Counted from the stretch's first letter, positions 1 to 9,856 are shown. The stretch is 64,000 bases of DNA from Pseudidiomarina marina (GCF_003987045.1 NZ_PIPZ01000004.1:124001-188000), one strand, 5' to 3'. Translations and numbers: made by a program. Notes: a model not told the origin generated them from the letters alone.

Positions 1-721
1 ACTTCAAACGTGAAATGAGGATTTTACCCAAAATACCGACAACAACGGCAATACTGATTGCAAGTGAATATCCTTCAACACTGCTTAACTCGATACCAAC
101 GTGCTTTAAGCCTTTCTTGATAGTTACAAGCGAAATCATGAAGCCTGTCAGTGCCATGTAAAAAGGCACATAACGCTTCGCCATGTTCAATGGGTTTTCG
201 CTGTCAAAAATAAGCTTTTGGGCACTTAAGAATACGAAGTAGGCGATAATACCTGCAATCATCGGCGTTACTATCCAGCTACCGATAATGCCGACTACCG
301 AGCCCCAATTGACTGATTCAACTCCAACGCCAACGGCCGAGAAGCCTACAATCGCGCCAATGATTGAATGCGTCGTTGAAACTGGCCAACCTGCCCAAGA
401 CGCGATCAACAACCAAGTTCCAGCGGCGAGCAATGAACCAATCATGCCAAACACCAACAATTCGGGTGTATCAACAAAATAGGCTGACTCAATAATGCCT
501 TTTCGTATGGTTGAGGTGACTTCACCACCCGCCAAATAGGCGCCAGCAAATTCAAAAATCATCGCAACAACAATGGCTTGCTTAATGGTAAGGGCTTTGG
601 AACCAACAGATGTTCCCATCGCATTGGCAACGTCGTTCGCACCAATGCCCCATGCCATAAACAAACCAAATACAGCCGCTAGCACGATCAATGTCATGCT
701 ATAAGTGCTTAAAATATCCAT
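1..721 (-). CDS. pit: Pit-family inorganic phosphate transporter, C-terminus cut by window edge
   Basis: This is a low-affinity phosphate:cation symporter of the inner membrane (PHO-4/Pit family). The reading frame is open from the ATG at 721 (complement) to base 1, giving about 240 residues of the N-terminal part. The family signature GANDVANAMGTSVGS lies at about residues 27-41, and a second conserved stretch, WPVSTTHSIIGAIVG, follows near residue 120. Several hydrophobic membrane segments are visible. It lies 15 bases downstream of the DUF47 gene on the same strand, the usual pairing for Pit transporters, so the two are probably co-transcribed. The C-terminal half lies outside the window. 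Family assignment is firm; whether it carries phosphate only or also metal-phosphate complexes cannot be told. Confidence 0.93.
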   Translation of the reverse strand, partial: MDILSTYSMTLIVLAAVFGLFMAWGIGANDVANAMGTSVGSKALTIKQAIVVAMIFEFAGAYLAGGEVTSTIRKGIIESAYFVDTPELLVFGMIGSLLAAGTWLLIASWAGWPVSTTHSIIGAIVGFSAVGVGVESVNWGSVVGIIGSWIVTPMIAGIIAYFVFLSAQKLIFDSENPLNMAKRYVPFYMALTGFMISLVTIKKGLKHVGIELSSVEGYSLAISIAVVVGILGKILISRLK

Positions 722-736
722 CTAAATTACCCCGAC

Positions 737-1417
737 TTAGACTCGTGCAAGCATGAGCTCAAAACGTGCACCCACGCGCTCGGCTAGGTCGGCCAAATCA
801 CCAACCCAATCTAAAATTTGATACAAGAACATGGCGTCAAGCGGATTCATATCCTGCTCAAGGGCACGCAATTGACGACGCAATTTTACTTGAAGTGCAT
901 CGGTGTCTTGCTCAATTTCATCCAGTTCAGAAATCATCTTATCAACGATGGTTCGTTCACGACCTTTGAAGCCAACCTCAAGCAGATCATCAAACTCACC
1001 AATTGTTTCTTTAGCTTTATCGGTAGCATCTAGGCAACGCGATAAATAAGCATCGAAACCTTCAACCATTGAGGCAGGGATTTGCATTTCACGGCCAGTC
1101 ATCAAGCCTGAAATATCCTTTGCTTTATTGGCAATACGATCTTGCTGCGATACCAATTCTAATAAATCAGTCCGCTCAACTGGCATAAACAATCCGCCAG
1201 GAAGATTCAATCGAATTTCGCGTTTAAGGTCGTCAGCGGCTTTTTCTTTTTTGACGATCTCTTTTCGGTGGATTTCAGCTTCTTCCCAGTCACCTGCATA
1301 GACGGCTTGGAAAAAAGGCTTTAAGGTCATCGCACAATCGTGCACTTGATCAATATGCTCGATCATCGGTTTGATCGGTGACTTGGCAAATACACCAAGA
1401 AACGAGTTTGCAGACAT
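737..1417 (-). CDS. DUF47 / TIGR00153 PhoU-like Pit accessory protein
   Basis: A 226-residue all-helical, charged cytoplasmic protein of the DUF47 (TIGR00153) family, distantly related to PhoU. The N-terminal stretch SPIKPMIEHIDQVHDC and the internal LELVSQQDRIANKAKDI are typical of the family. These proteins are encoded next to Pit transporters and are thought to modulate their activity; the biochemical role is not settled. Here the gene sits directly upstream of pit on the same strand with a 15-base gap, which supports a two-gene transcription unit. AAAGG lies upstream of the start ATG at a slightly long spacing. There is no signal peptide or membrane segment. Confidence 0.9.
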   Translation of the reverse strand: MSANSFLGVFAKSPIKPMIEHIDQVHDCAMTLKPFFQAVYAGDWEEAEIHRKEIVKKEKAADDLKREIRLNLPGGLFMPVERTDLLELVSQQDRIANKAKDISGLMTGREMQIPASMVEGFDAYLSRCLDATDKAKETIGEFDDLLEVGFKGRERTIVDKMISELDEIEQDTDALQVKLRRQLRALEQDMNPLDAMFLYQILDWVGDLADLAERVGARFELMLARV

Positions 1418-1520
1418 AAAAGTTCGCCTTTGTTGCTGCGGAAATATACGTTAGATATACCTGATTTCAGGTGCGCGAATACTAACGAAGATTAATAAGT
1501 CACGCAAAGAATAATTTAAC

Positions 1521-1538
1521 TATTGTGCTTAAACAATA
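1521..1538. promoter_or_regulatory. Short inverted repeat between DUF47 gene and terC
   Basis: The 169-base divergent intergenic region (1418-1587) holds a perfect six-base inverted repeat, TATTGT, six bases, ACAATA. It is symmetrical and AT-rich, so it could be an operator for either divergent gene or chance. No convincing -35/-10 pair could be assigned with confidence. A good ribosome-binding site (AAGGAAA) precedes terC. Confidence 0.25.
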
Positions 1539-1587
1539 ACCTATTTATTGTGAAAAAGTCACATCACAGCTTGGAGTATTAAGGAAA

Positions 1588-2334
1588 ATGTTCGAGTGGA
1601 TCATGATGCCAGAAGCTTGGCTTGCGTTATTGACCCTAACGCTACTAGAGATTGTTCTGGGCATAGACAATATCATCTTTATTTCAATTTTAGTGGGCCG
1701 CTTGCCTGCGGAGCAACGTCACAAAGCGAGACAGATCGGTTTGATGCTTGCAATGGGCATGCGTATTGCGCTGCTATTAGCGATTGTTTGGGTCATGGGC
1801 CTCACCAAGCCACTCTTCTCGGTACTGGAATACTCGTTTTCAGGTCGAGATTTGATTTTGCTAGGCGGTGGCTTATTTTTGCTGGCAAAAAGCACACTTG
1901 AAATACATCATTCTTTGGAAGGTGCCGAGTCTCATAAGTCGGCAGGTAAGGCTGCGACATTTGGGGCAATTATCGCGCAGATTGCTGTTATCGATATCGT
2001 TTTTTCGCTCGATTCAGTGATTACCGCAGTTGGATTAGTGGATCATGTCAGTGTGATGATTATCGCGGTTGTTGTTGCTGTGTTGGTGATGTTAGTTGCG
2101 GCAAAATCAATTGGCGATTTTGTTGATGCGCACCCGACTATAAAAATGCTGGCATTGAGCTTCTTAATACTTATCGGATTTACTTTGGTTGGTGAAGGTT
2201 TAGGCTTCCACGTTCCGAAAGGCTACGTATATTTTGCGATGGCATTTAGTCTGGGCGTCGAGCTACTGAACTTGCGCGTCCGGAAGCATCGAGAGCCTGT
2301 TCATTTGAAGAAACGTATTGGCGACGGACAATAG
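1588..2334 (+). CDS. TerC family integral membrane protein
   Basis: A 248-residue polytopic inner-membrane protein of the TerC family (DUF475/YoaE-like short form, no CBS domains). The hallmark acidic membrane motif LEIVLGIDNIIF is at about residues 20-31 and its repeat IDIVFSLDSVITA at about residues 135-147; these acidic residues are conserved through the family. About seven hydrophobic segments are visible. TerC proteins are linked to tellurite resistance, calcium or manganese export and metal loading of secreted proteins; the substrate here is unknown. The start is supported by AAGGAAA just before the ATG. It is transcribed alone, away from the Pit/DUF47 pair and towards the DUF481 gene. 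Confidence 0.9.
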   Translation: MFEWIMMPEAWLALLTLTLLEIVLGIDNIIFISILVGRLPAEQRHKARQIGLMLAMGMRIALLLAIVWVMGLTKPLFSVLEYSFSGRDLILLGGGLFLLAKSTLEIHHSLEGAESHKSAGKAATFGAIIAQIAVIDIVFSLDSVITAVGLVDHVSVMIIAVVVAVLVMLVAAKSIGDFVDAHPTIKMLALSFLILIGFTLVGEGLGFHVPKGYVYFAMAFSLGVELLNLRVRKHREPVHLKKRIGDGQ

Positions 2335-2342
2335 TCCGTCGC
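2321..2342. other. Perfect hairpin overlapping the terC stop codon
   Basis: A nine-base perfect inverted repeat, GCGACGGAC, AATA, GTCCGTCGC, spans the last codons and the TAG stop of terC. It is GC-rich with a tetraloop and lies between the convergent terC and DUF481 genes. There is no run of T on either side, so it is not a classical intrinsic terminator. It could protect the 3' end of the mRNA, help Rho-dependent ending, or act in both directions. Confidence 0.5.
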
Positions 2343-2357
2343 AATACTTACAACAGG

Positions 2358-3152
2358 TTAGAAAGAGTAAACCAGCGTTACTGCTGTTTCGGTGTCGAGC
2401 TTTTCTTTGCTCTCATCTTCTAAATAAGAGTTGTGAGAGCCAGCCACCGAGAATTTCAGCGCAAGTGAACTGTTCACATTTGCAGAAATCGAAACTTCAG
2501 CACGGGTCTTAGTATTCTCTTCACCAACTTCGGTAGACGCTAACGCGTTGAATTTCGAGTTTTTCGAGATATCCCAAACAAGGTTACCCGCTAAACGCAG
2601 AATCGCGCTGCTCTCTTGTTCTTGCGGAACGCCACCAACAATCGGCTTGTTAATTGAGTAACCAGGACCCACTTCGTAATCAGCATACAGCGCTTCGCTA
2701 TAGCGATAACGTGCACCATAACCTACCGCGAACGTACCTTGATACTCGTAACCGCTGAATTTATCTTCCTCATATGAGCCGAATACAAAAACTGATGAAC
2801 GGCTTTCAGGCGAGAACTTATAGTTACTCTGAGCAGATAAAAACGTTTTGTCACCCGTTAAGATGGTATCGCCTGTCGCTTGGTCTTTTTGTTCTGAGCG
2901 ATAGTAATCAATAACACCTTTATGACGCCAATTCTCAACGTCGCGTGCAAGGTTCAGCTTAGCCTTAAAAGTCTCGGTGTCTGTGTTACCCGACGTGAAC
3001 AGCAAGCCTATTTCCGCACTAGCGTCCCATTCCGATTTGGTCTCGGTATCTAGATCACTGGCATCGTCATACATAAAAATACTTGCAGACGCAGTCGGGC
3101 TAGCGAACCCAACGACTGTAACTAGGGCTAATGATAATAATGTTAAGCGCAC
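2358..3152 (-). CDS. DUF481 outer-membrane protein (YdiY-like)
   Basis: A DUF481 family protein, predicted to form an outer-membrane beta-barrel like E. coli YdiY. I chose the GTG at 3152: it is preceded by AAGGAAAGGGGG at good spacing and makes the protein start directly with a signal peptide (MRLTLLSLALVTVVGFASPTASA). The ATG at 3209 would put 19 charged residues in front of it. The mature part has the family pattern SAEIGLLFTSGNTDTETF and alternating strands, and ends in YSF, the terminal aromatic typical of outer-membrane proteins assembled by BamA. The function of DUF481 proteins is not established. It lies downstream of fba on the same strand but has its own candidate promoter. Confidence 0.87.
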   Translation of the reverse strand: MRLTLLSLALVTVVGFASPTASASIFMYDDASDLDTETKSEWDASAEIGLLFTSGNTDTETFKAKLNLARDVENWRHKGVIDYYRSEQKDQATGDTILTGDKTFLSAQSNYKFSPESRSSVFVFGSYEEDKFSGYEYQGTFAVGYGARYRYSEALYADYEVGPGYSINKPIVGGVPQEQESSAILRLAGNLVWDISKNSKFNALASTEVGEENTKTRAEVSISANVNSSLALKFSVAGSHNSYLEDESKEKLDTETAVTLVYSF

Positions 3153-3189
3153 ATGGACCCCCTTTCCTTTCTTTTTTATTCGCAATTCC

Positions 3190-3242
3190 AGCGAAACCTC
3201 ACCCTTCATTATACAGATTAAGGTTTCGCTCGCTAAGGGTGA
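3190..3242 (-). promoter_or_regulatory. Candidate DUF481 gene promoter with two interleaved inverted repeats
   Basis: On the minus strand a perfect TATAAT (complement of 3208-3213) lies 17 bases after a weak -35 candidate (TTAGCG, complement of 3231-3236). Around it are two inverted repeats. One has ten-base arms, AGCGAAACCT (3190-3199) and AGGTTTCGCT (3221-3230). The other has eight-base arms, TCACCCTT (3199-3206) and AAGGGTGA (3235-3242). The arms alternate rather than nest. This fits a paired operator over the promoter; alternative hairpins in RNA reading through from fba are also possible. Confidence 0.5.
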
Positions 3243-3243
3243 T

Positions 3244-4308
3244 TTAGTTCACTTTAGCGTCTAATTCGCCCCGTTCGTAGCGCTTAAACATTTCCTCAAG
3301 CGATATCACTTTAATTTTGCTGGCTTGGCCTGCACAACCAAACGCCTCGTAACGCGCCTTGCAAATTTCGTACATGGCGTCCGTTGAAGCCTTCAAATAT
3401 TTACGCGGATCGAAGTTGCTGGTGTTTTGTGCCAAGTGACGACGTATCGCACCCGTTGAGGCTAAACGCAAGTCGGTATCAATGTTAACTTTACGCACGC
3501 CATGTTTGATGCCCTCTGCGATTTGCTCTACTGGCACGCCGTAGGTTTCTGGAATCTCACCGCCAAATTCGTTGATTACTTTTAACCACTCTTGCGGCAC
3601 TGACGATGAACCATGCATTACTAGATGCGTGTTTGGAATGCGCTTGTGGATTTCTTTAATGCGATCAATCGCTAAAATATCACCGGTTGGTGGACGCGAG
3701 AACTTATAGGCACCATGCGAGGTTCCGCAAGCGATAGCTAATGCGTCAACATTGGTTGCACGAACAAACTGTGCGGCTTCTTCTGGGTCCGTTAACAATT
3801 GGTCATGCGTTAATTTACCTTCTGCACCAACGCCGTCTTCTTCGCCTGCTTCACCTGTTTCAAGCGAGCCTAAAACACCCAGCTCACCTTCAACGGATAC
3901 ACCGCAAGCATGCGCCATGGCGACAGCTTCTTGCGTTACTTTCACGTTGTAATCATAGTCTGCTGGTGTTTTACCATCTTCTTTTAACGAACCATCCATC
4001 ATTACTGAGCTAAAGCCAAGTTGAATTGAACGCTGACAAATGGCTGGTGATGTACCATGATCTTGGTGCATAACCACAGGAATATGTGGCCATTCTTCAA
4101 TTGCTGCCAAGATTAAATGACGCAAAAACGGGGCACCAGCATAGCTACGCGCACCCGCTGAAGCTTGAACGATAACTGGGCTATCGGTTGCATCTGCAGC
4201 TTCCATTATGGCGCGCATTTGCTCAAGATTGTTTACATTAAATGCCGGTACGCCGTAATTATTTTCAGCTGCGTGATCAAGCAACTGACGTAATGAAATC
4301 AATGCCAT
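3244..4308 (-). CDS. fba: Class II fructose-1,6-bisphosphate aldolase, Calvin-cycle subtype
   Basis: Cleaves or makes fructose-1,6-bisphosphate from dihydroxyacetone phosphate and glyceraldehyde-3-phosphate; a cytoplasmic zinc enzyme. The 354-residue sequence matches the TIGR01521 (CbbA-like) subtype, including the characteristic [18 protein letters not shown] insert. The zinc/catalytic segment HQDHGT is at residues 81-86 (D83, H84), with later metal and phosphate sites in [10 protein letters not shown] and [13 protein letters not shown] precedes the ATG by eight bases. It is the last gene of the tkt-epd-pgk-fba series on the minus strand. Despite the subtype name there is no sign of RuBisCO or phosphoribulokinase nearby, so a glycolytic/gluconeogenic role is inferred. 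Confidence 0.96.
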   Translation of the reverse strand: MALISLRQLLDHAAENNYGVPAFNVNNLEQMRAIMEAADATDSPVIVQASAGARSYAGAPFLRHLILAAIEEWPHIPVVMHQDHGTSPAICQRSIQLGFSSVMMDGSLKEDGKTPADYDYNVKVTQEAVAMAHACGVSVEGELGVLGSLETGEAGEEDGVGAEGKLTHDQLLTDPEEAAQFVRATNVDALAIACGTSHGAYKFSRPPTGDILAIDRIKEIHKRIPNTHLVMHGSSSVPQEWLKVINEFGGEIPETYGVPVEQIAEGIKHGVRKVNIDTDLRLASTGAIRRHLAQNTSNFDPRKYLKASTDAMYEICKARYEAFGCAGQASKIKVISLEEMFKRYERGELDAKVN

Positions 4309-4344
4309 GTAATATTCTCCTAATTTCCTATTTGGTTTGGCGTA

Positions 4345-5529
4345 TTAGCCATTTAACGCGCGTTCTTCCAGAATCGCGACAGCAGGTAATTTCTTACCTT
4401 CTAAGAATTCTAAAAATGCACCGCCGCCGGTTGAGATATAACTAATTTTATCAGCGATGCCGTACTTATCAATTGCCGCCAGTGTATCGCCACCGCCAGC
4501 AATCGAAAATGCTTTACTGTTTGCAATAGCATGCGCGAGAGCTTTAGTACCTTCACCAAACTGATCAAATTCAAATACGCCCACTGGACCATTCCACACA
4601 ATGGTGCCGGCTTGTTCAAGAATCTTTGCAAAAGCTTCTGCTGTATCAGGGCCGATATCGAACACCATGTCATCTGCAGTAATACTGTCGACTGATTTAG
4701 TCTCTGCTTTCGCATCTGCACTGAATTCTTTACCGGTAACCACGTCAGAAGGTAACGGAATGTCACCACCTTTTGCTTGCGCCGCCGCTACAAGACGTTT
4801 GGCTTCATCGATTAAATCTTCTTCGTATAGTGATTTACCAACGTTATGACCGGCCGCAGCAATGAACGTATTCGCAATACCACCACCAACAATCAATTGG
4901 TCAACTACGCTTGATAGCGACTCTAAAACCGTCAGTTTGGTTGAAACTTTTGAGCCACCTACTATAGCTACGAGCGGACGCGCCGGGTTTGCAAGCGCTT
5001 TACCTAAAGCATCTAGCTCGGCAGCCAGTAACGGGCCAGCACACGCCACATCCGCAAACTTAGCAACACCATGTGTTGATGCCTGTGCACGGTGTGCGGT
5101 ACCAAAGGCATCCATCACAAACACATCGCATAACGCCGCTAATTTTTGTGCCAACGTATCGTCGTTTTTCTTTTCGCCTTTATTAAAGCGAATGTTTTCA
5201 AACACAACCACTTCGTTGCTATTTACTTCAACACCGTCAAGGTAATCTTTGGCGAGGCGAACTGGAACATCTAATGCATCGTTTAAGTAGTCAACAACGG
5301 GTTGCATGGAAAATTCAGCGTCGTAAACGCCCTCTTCCGGACGGCCTAAGTGTGACATCACCATCACTTTTGCACCAGCCGCGAGTGCGGCTTGGATAGT
5401 CGGCATCGCTGCACGTAAGCGCGCATCAGAAGTGACCTTGCCATCTTTAATAGGTACGTTCAAATCTTCGCGAATGAGAACTCGCAATCCTTCAAGATCT
5501 AAATCCGCCATGGTAATTACAGCTGACAT
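4345..5529 (-). CDS. pgk: Phosphoglycerate kinase
   Basis: Transfers phosphate between 1,3-bisphosphoglycerate and ADP in glycolysis, reversed in gluconeogenesis; monomeric and cytoplasmic. The N-terminal substrate-binding segment [16 protein letters not shown] and the [10 protein letters not shown] motif are present, and the C-terminal nucleotide loop GPVGVFEF and the GGGDTLAA glycine-rich segment are intact. I start at the ATG at 5529 (394 residues) because GAGG lies seven bases upstream and the length fits the family. The ATG at 5550 adds seven residues and lacks a ribosome-binding site. The gene sits 34 bases after epd and 36 bases before fba on the same strand, the classical epd-pgk-fba order. 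Confidence 0.97.
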   Translation of the reverse strand: MSAVITMADLDLEGLRVLIREDLNVPIKDGKVTSDARLRAAMPTIQAALAAGAKVMVMSHLGRPEEGVYDAEFSMQPVVDYLNDALDVPVRLAKDYLDGVEVNSNEVVVFENIRFNKGEKKNDDTLAQKLAALCDVFVMDAFGTAHRAQASTHGVAKFADVACAGPLLAAELDALGKALANPARPLVAIVGGSKVSTKLTVLESLSSVVDQLIVGGGIANTFIAAAGHNVGKSLYEEDLIDEAKRLVAAAQAKGGDIPLPSDVVTGKEFSADAKAETKSVDSITADDMVFDIGPDTAEAFAKILEQAGTIVWNGPVGVFEFDQFGEGTKALAHAIANSKAFSIAGGGDTLAAIDKYGIADKISYISTGGGAFLEFLEGKKLPAVAILEERALNG

Positions 5530-5563
5530 ATCTTTGCCTCGTCTATTCATTTCAAATCAGTAA

Positions 5564-6589
5564 TTAATTCCGTGCAAGCATCACTTGCGCGGTATCTAAC
5601 ATGCGGTTTGCAAATCCCCACTCGTTATCACACCAGCACAACACTTTAATTAATCGCTTATCTGCTACACGTGTTTGGGTGCCATCAACAATGCTTGAGC
5701 GTGGGTCATGGTTAAAATCTATCGATACTAACGGTTCATCAACAAAACCCAGAATGCTTGCCATTGGCCCGCGCGCAGCATCAGACAGCACTTCATTGAC
5801 ATGCGTCACAGTCACTGGCGTATTTACCGTGACGCTTAAATCCATTGCCGTCACATTCGTTGTTGGCACGCGTACTTGGATTGCTTCAAAACGTCCAGCA
5901 AACTTCGGTAGAATTCGCTCGATACCTCGAGCTAAGCGCGTATCGACCGGAATAATAGAGCGCCCAGCAGCACGAGCTAAACGCGGATCAGTGTGATAGG
6001 CATCAATGACTTGTTGATCATGCATGGCGGCGTGAATGGTTGTAATAGCGCCACTATCGATACCAAAGGCTTCATCAAGTACTTTGATAACTGGCACGAT
6101 GCAGTTTGTGGTACACGAGCCATTCGAGACCCATTTGTGGTGAGCCTCAATAGCATCCGAATTTACGCCATAGATTGCGGTGAAATCTAAATCTGCACTG
6201 CCTGGTTGCGAAAACAAAACCTTTGGAACGCCGACTTTTTCATAGGCGGCGCCATGCTCAGGATCACCATGAACACCGGTGCAATCTAACACCAAATCAA
6301 GCGCCAGATCACGCCAGTTCAAATCTCGAATTTCGCTTTCCGCTGACACCACAATGCGATCACCGCCAACCTCAAGATGATGTTCATCACGAACAGCAAC
6401 TGGGCTTTGAAAACGACCATGACTGGTGTCGTATTTTAGTAAATGAGCCATCGCCTCAACGGGCGCCAGCTCATTAATCGCAACAACTTCAATATGGTTG
6501 CGATAACCGCGCTCGTACAATGAGCGCAGAACACTGCGCCCAATACGTCCAAATCCATTGATACCAATACGAGCTGGTTTTACACTCAT
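5564..6589 (-). CDS. epd: Erythrose-4-phosphate dehydrogenase
   Basis: Oxidises D-erythrose-4-phosphate to 4-phosphoerythronate with NAD+, the first step of the deoxyxylulose-phosphate-dependent route to pyridoxal phosphate. It belongs to the GAPDH superfamily. The NAD-binding [10 protein letters not shown] is at residues 9-18, and the catalytic cysteine is C159 in SNGSCTTNC. The residue after the second strand is glutamate (AINE), as in Epd rather than GapA, which together with position next to pgk/fba supports Epd over true GAPDH. The ATG overlaps the tkt stop codon as ATGA, so translation is probably coupled. The erythrose-4-phosphate substrate is produced by transketolase encoded just upstream. 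Confidence 0.92.
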   Translation of the reverse strand: MSVKPARIGINGFGRIGRSVLRSLYERGYRNHIEVVAINELAPVEAMAHLLKYDTSHGRFQSPVAVRDEHHLEVGGDRIVVSAESEIRDLNWRDLALDLVLDCTGVHGDPEHGAAYEKVGVPKVLFSQPGSADLDFTAIYGVNSDAIEAHHKWVSNGSCTTNCIVPVIKVLDEAFGIDSGAITTIHAAMHDQQVIDAYHTDPRLARAAGRSIIPVDTRLARGIERILPKFAGRFEAIQVRVPTTNVTAMDLSVTVNTPVTVTHVNEVLSDAARGPMASILGFVDEPLVSIDFNHDPRSSIVDGTQTRVADKRLIKVLCWCDNEWGFANRMLDTAQVMLARN

Positions 6590-8598
6590 GCGTTTAGTAG
6601 TTCCTGTGCCGTCGCAATGACGTTTTCAGTGGTGAAACCAAAGTGCTTAAATAAATCACCTGCAGGCGCTGACTCCCCAAAGCTGGTCATACCGATAATA
6701 CGACCATTTAGGCCCACATATTTGTACCAATAATCGGCAATACCAGCCTCAACCGCAATGCGCTTCGTGACAGCACTTGGTAATACGTGCTCACGATAGG
6801 CTGCATCTTGCTGCTCAAACACATCCGTTGCTGGCATTGAAACAACGCGCACTTGATGTCCTGACGCTTGCAACGTTTTCGCTGCACTAACAGCAAGCGC
6901 AACTTCAGAGCCTGTTGCAATGAGAATCAATTCAGGTGCTTGTTCGCAATCAAGTAAAACATAGCCACCACGCTCGATGTTTTTCAGTTGGTCATTAGTG
7001 CGCTGTTGTTGTGCAAGATTTTGACGACTGAAAATTAGTGACGTCGGCCCATTCTTACGCATTAATGCGTATTTCCAAGCAACAGCAGACTCAACTTGGT
7101 CACACGGACGCCATGTACTCATATTCGGTGTCATACGCAAACTAGCAATTTGTTCAACCGGCTGATGGGTAGGTCCGTCTTCACCAAGACCAATTGAATC
7201 GTGAGTGTAGACGAAAATACTTTGCTGCTTCATCAGCGCAGCCATACGAACCGCGTTGCGCGCGTACTCCATGAACATCAAAAAGGTGGCGCCGTAGGGT
7301 GTAAACCCACCATGCAAGGCAATGCCGTTCATGATGGCCGACATGCCGAATTCGCGAACTCCGTAGAATACGTAATTACCACTGGCATCATCTTTGCTAA
7401 TACCTTTGGAGCCGCTCCACAGTGTTAGGTTCGACCCTGCTAAGTCAGCCGAGCCACCGAGCAGCTCTGGCAATAACGGACCATAGGTATTCAGTGCGTT
7501 CTGCGATGCTTTGCGGCTCGCAATATCCGCTGGTTCGGCTTGAAGCTTGGCAATATAGGCATCAGCTTGTGCCACGAAATCATTTGGTAAATCGCCGGCT
7601 AAGCGGCGCTTTAACTCAGCGGCTAACTCTGGATATTCCTGCGCGTAGCTGTTGAAGCGCTGTTGCCAGTTGGCTTCAGCTTTGGCTCCGGCTTCTTTAG
7701 CAGACCAAGCAGCATAAACGTCGTCAGGTATCTCAAATGGTCCGTGCTGCCAGCCTAACTGCTCACGCGCAGCAACAATCTCATCGGCACCTAATGGCGC
7801 ACCATGGCAACTTTCTGTGCCTTGTTTGTTCGGAGCGCCGAAACCAATAATGGTTTTGCAAATGATTAACGTTGGTTTACTCGTTTCAGCGCGTGCGGTT
7901 TCCACAGCGGCTTTTACTGCGTTGGCGTCATGCCCATCAACGTCGGCAATAACATGCCAGTTATAAGCTTCAAAGCGTTTCGACGTATCATCGGTAAACC
8001 AGCCCTCAACCTCACCATCAATTGAAATGCCGTTGTCGTCATAAAATGCGATTAACTTTCCGAGGCCTAACGTTCCTGCTAGTGAACAGGCTTCATGAGA
8101 AATACCTTCCATCAAACAGCCGTCACCAAGAAAGGTGTAGGTGTAGTGATCAACCACGTCATGACCCGGACGGTTGAATTGTGCCGCCAAAGTTTTTTCT
8201 GCTAGTGCCATACCAACGGCGTTAGTGACGCCTTGCCCAAGCGGGCCCGTGGTGGTTTCTATTCCCGGTGCATAGCCATATTCTGGATGACCTGGTGTTT
8301 TTGAATGCAATTGGCGGAAGTTTTTTAGCTCACTCAGATCAAGTTCGTAACCTGTGAGGTGCAACAGTGAGTAAATTAACATCGAACCATGACCATTTGA
8401 TAAAACAAACCGGTCACGGTCGGCCCAATTCGGGTTGGCAGGGTTATGCTTTAAGAAGTCGCGCCACAGTACTTCGGCGATATCCGCCATGCCCATAGGC
8501 GCGCCTGGATGCCCAGAATTCGCTTGTTGCACGGCATCCATGCTCAGCGCACGAATAGCATTGGCTAGGTATTTTCGCTCAGTTACTGCTGTTGTCAT
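6586..8598 (-). CDS. tkt: Transketolase
   Basis: Thiamine-diphosphate enzyme that moves two-carbon units between sugar phosphates in the non-oxidative pentose phosphate pathway. It is 670 residues, close to E. coli TktA. H30 in the GHPG segment, the ThDP/Mg motif beginning [12 protein letters not shown] (near residue 158), the central [10 protein letters not shown] segment and the C-terminal domain are all present. It is followed by epd with a four-base overlap and preceded by metK 79 bases away on the same strand. The ribosome-binding site (CGGGG six bases before the ATG) lies in the 3' arm of a long inverted repeat described separately. Confidence 0.97.
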   Translation of the reverse strand: MTTAVTERKYLANAIRALSMDAVQQANSGHPGAPMGMADIAEVLWRDFLKHNPANPNWADRDRFVLSNGHGSMLIYSLLHLTGYELDLSELKNFRQLHSKTPGHPEYGYAPGIETTTGPLGQGVTNAVGMALAEKTLAAQFNRPGHDVVDHYTYTFLGDGCLMEGISHEACSLAGTLGLGKLIAFYDDNGISIDGEVEGWFTDDTSKRFEAYNWHVIADVDGHDANAVKAAVETARAETSKPTLIICKTIIGFGAPNKQGTESCHGAPLGADEIVAAREQLGWQHGPFEIPDDVYAAWSAKEAGAKAEANWQQRFNSYAQEYPELAAELKRRLAGDLPNDFVAQADAYIAKLQAEPADIASRKASQNALNTYGPLLPELLGGSADLAGSNLTLWSGSKGISKDDASGNYVFYGVREFGMSAIMNGIALHGGFTPYGATFLMFMEYARNAVRMAALMKQQSIFVYTHDSIGLGEDGPTHQPVEQIASLRMTPNMSTWRPCDQVESAVAWKYALMRKNGPTSLIFSRQNLAQQQRTNDQLKNIERGGYVLLDCEQAPELILIATGSEVALAVSAAKTLQASGHQVRVVSMPATDVFEQQDAAYREHVLPSAVTKRIAVEAGIADYWYKYVGLNGRIIGMTSFGESAPAGDLFKHFGFTTENVIATAQELLNA

Positions 8599-8600
8599 AA

Positions 8601-8670
8601 CAAACCCCGAATTTTAGCGTAAGGAAAAATGCACAAATGGTGCGCGTATTCTCCACAATTCGGGGCTTTG
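8601..8670 (-). promoter_or_regulatory. tkt: tkt leader inverted repeat covering its ribosome-binding site
   Basis: In the 79-base metK-tkt gap the sequence CAAACCCCGAATT (8601-8613) is complementary to AATTCGGGG-C-TTTG (8657-8670), a 13-pair stem with one bulged base and a loop of about 43 bases. In the minus-strand RNA the second arm contains the GGGG that serves as tkt Shine-Dalgarno and reaches to within two bases of the ATG. Pairing would hide the site, which suggests translational control or coupling to metK translation. There is no T-run after the stem, so it is not an intrinsic terminator. Confidence 0.45.
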
Positions 8671-8677
8671 ACGCAAA

Positions 8678-9826
8678 TTAGATATCAGCTCGGAGTGCTT
8701 CAACCTTGTCCGTTTTTTCCCACGGGAACTCATCACGACCAAAGTGACCATAAGCCGCTGTTGGTTGATAAATTGGGCGCTCGAGGTCAAGCATTTGAAT
8801 TAAACCGTATGGGCGTAGGTCAAAATGCTTGCGAACTAAAGCAATCAATTTTTCTTCGCTGTGCTCACTAGTACCGAAGGTTTCAATGCTAATTGACGTT
8901 GGCTCCGCAACACCTATCGCGTAAGACACCTGAATCTCAAGGCGCTCTGCAAGCCCGGCTGCTACTAAATTCTTCGCCACGTAACGTGCGGCATAAGCGG
9001 CACTGCGATCCACTTTCGACGGATCTTTACCAGAGAATGCGCCGCCGCCGTGACGTGCCATACCGCCGTATGTATCGACGATAATTTTACGACCAGTTAG
9101 CCCGCAGTCACCCATTGGCCCGCCAATAACAAACTTACCAGTTGGATTGATAAAAATGCGCTCTTGGCTTTTCGGAAACCATTCTTCTGGTAATACCGGC
9201 TTGATAATCGTTTCAATCACCGCTTCGCGTAGGTCTTTTTGACTGATATCTTGGTGGTGCTGGGTCGACAAAACCACGGCATCGATACCTACCGGACGGC
9301 CATCTTCATAAATAAAGGTTAACTGAGATTTTGCATCGGGGCGCAACCACGGTAGTGTGCCATTCTTGCGCACTTCCGCTTGACGCTGCACTAAACGATG
9401 CGCGTAGGTAATTGGTGCTGGCATCAGCACGTCAGTTTCGTTCGAGGCGTAGCCAAACATCAAACCTTGGTCGCCGGCACCTTGTTCTTCTAAACTACCG
9501 CGATCAACCCCTTGATTGATATCAGGTGATTGCTTACCAATAGCATTTAGTACCGCGCATGAGTCGGCATCGAATCCCATATCTGAGTGCACATAACCAA
9601 TATTACGAACTGTATTACGGGTAATTTCTTCAATATCCACCCAAGCGTTGGTGTTAATTTCGCCGCCGACAAGCACCATGCCGGTTTTCACATAGGTCTC
9701 ACAGGCGACGCGTGCGCGCGAATCTTGTGTGAGTATCGCATCAAGTACCGCGTCAGAAATTTGGTCGGCAATTTTGTCCGGATGACCTTCTGATACGGAT
9801 TCAGAAGTGAATAAATGCTGTGCCAT
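8678..9826 (-). CDS. metK: S-adenosylmethionine synthetase
   Basis: Makes S-adenosylmethionine from methionine and ATP; a cytoplasmic tetramer. The 382-residue protein begins [18 protein letters not shown], with catalytic-site H15. The signatures [12 protein letters not shown] and the glycine-rich loop [16 protein letters not shown] are intact. I use the ATG at 9826; an upstream TTG three codons earlier is possible, but family members start here. The Shine-Dalgarno is weak. A Met-box pair and a strong hairpin lie upstream, and tkt follows on the same strand, so metK may head the central-metabolism unit. Confidence 0.97.
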   Translation of the reverse strand: MAQHLFTSESVSEGHPDKIADQISDAVLDAILTQDSRARVACETYVKTGMVLVGGEINTNAWVDIEEITRNTVRNIGYVHSDMGFDADSCAVLNAIGKQSPDINQGVDRGSLEEQGAGDQGLMFGYASNETDVLMPAPITYAHRLVQRQAEVRKNGTLPWLRPDAKSQLTFIYEDGRPVGIDAVVLSTQHHQDISQKDLREAVIETIIKPVLPEEWFPKSQERIFINPTGKFVIGGPMGDCGLTGRKIIVDTYGGMARHGGGAFSGKDPSKVDRSAAYAARYVAKNLVAAGLAERLEIQVSYAIGVAEPTSISIETFGTSEHSEEKLIALVRKHFDLRPYGLIQMLDLERPIYQPTAAYGHFGRDEFPWEKTDKVEALRADI

Positions 9827-9856
9827 GCTTTGCAATCTCTAATCAAAGTTGGGAAG

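Noticed and set aside
288-482. 64-codon frame on the plus strand at the left end
   Set aside because: It is antisense to the Pit transporter frame, which is open across the whole region and carries the family signature.
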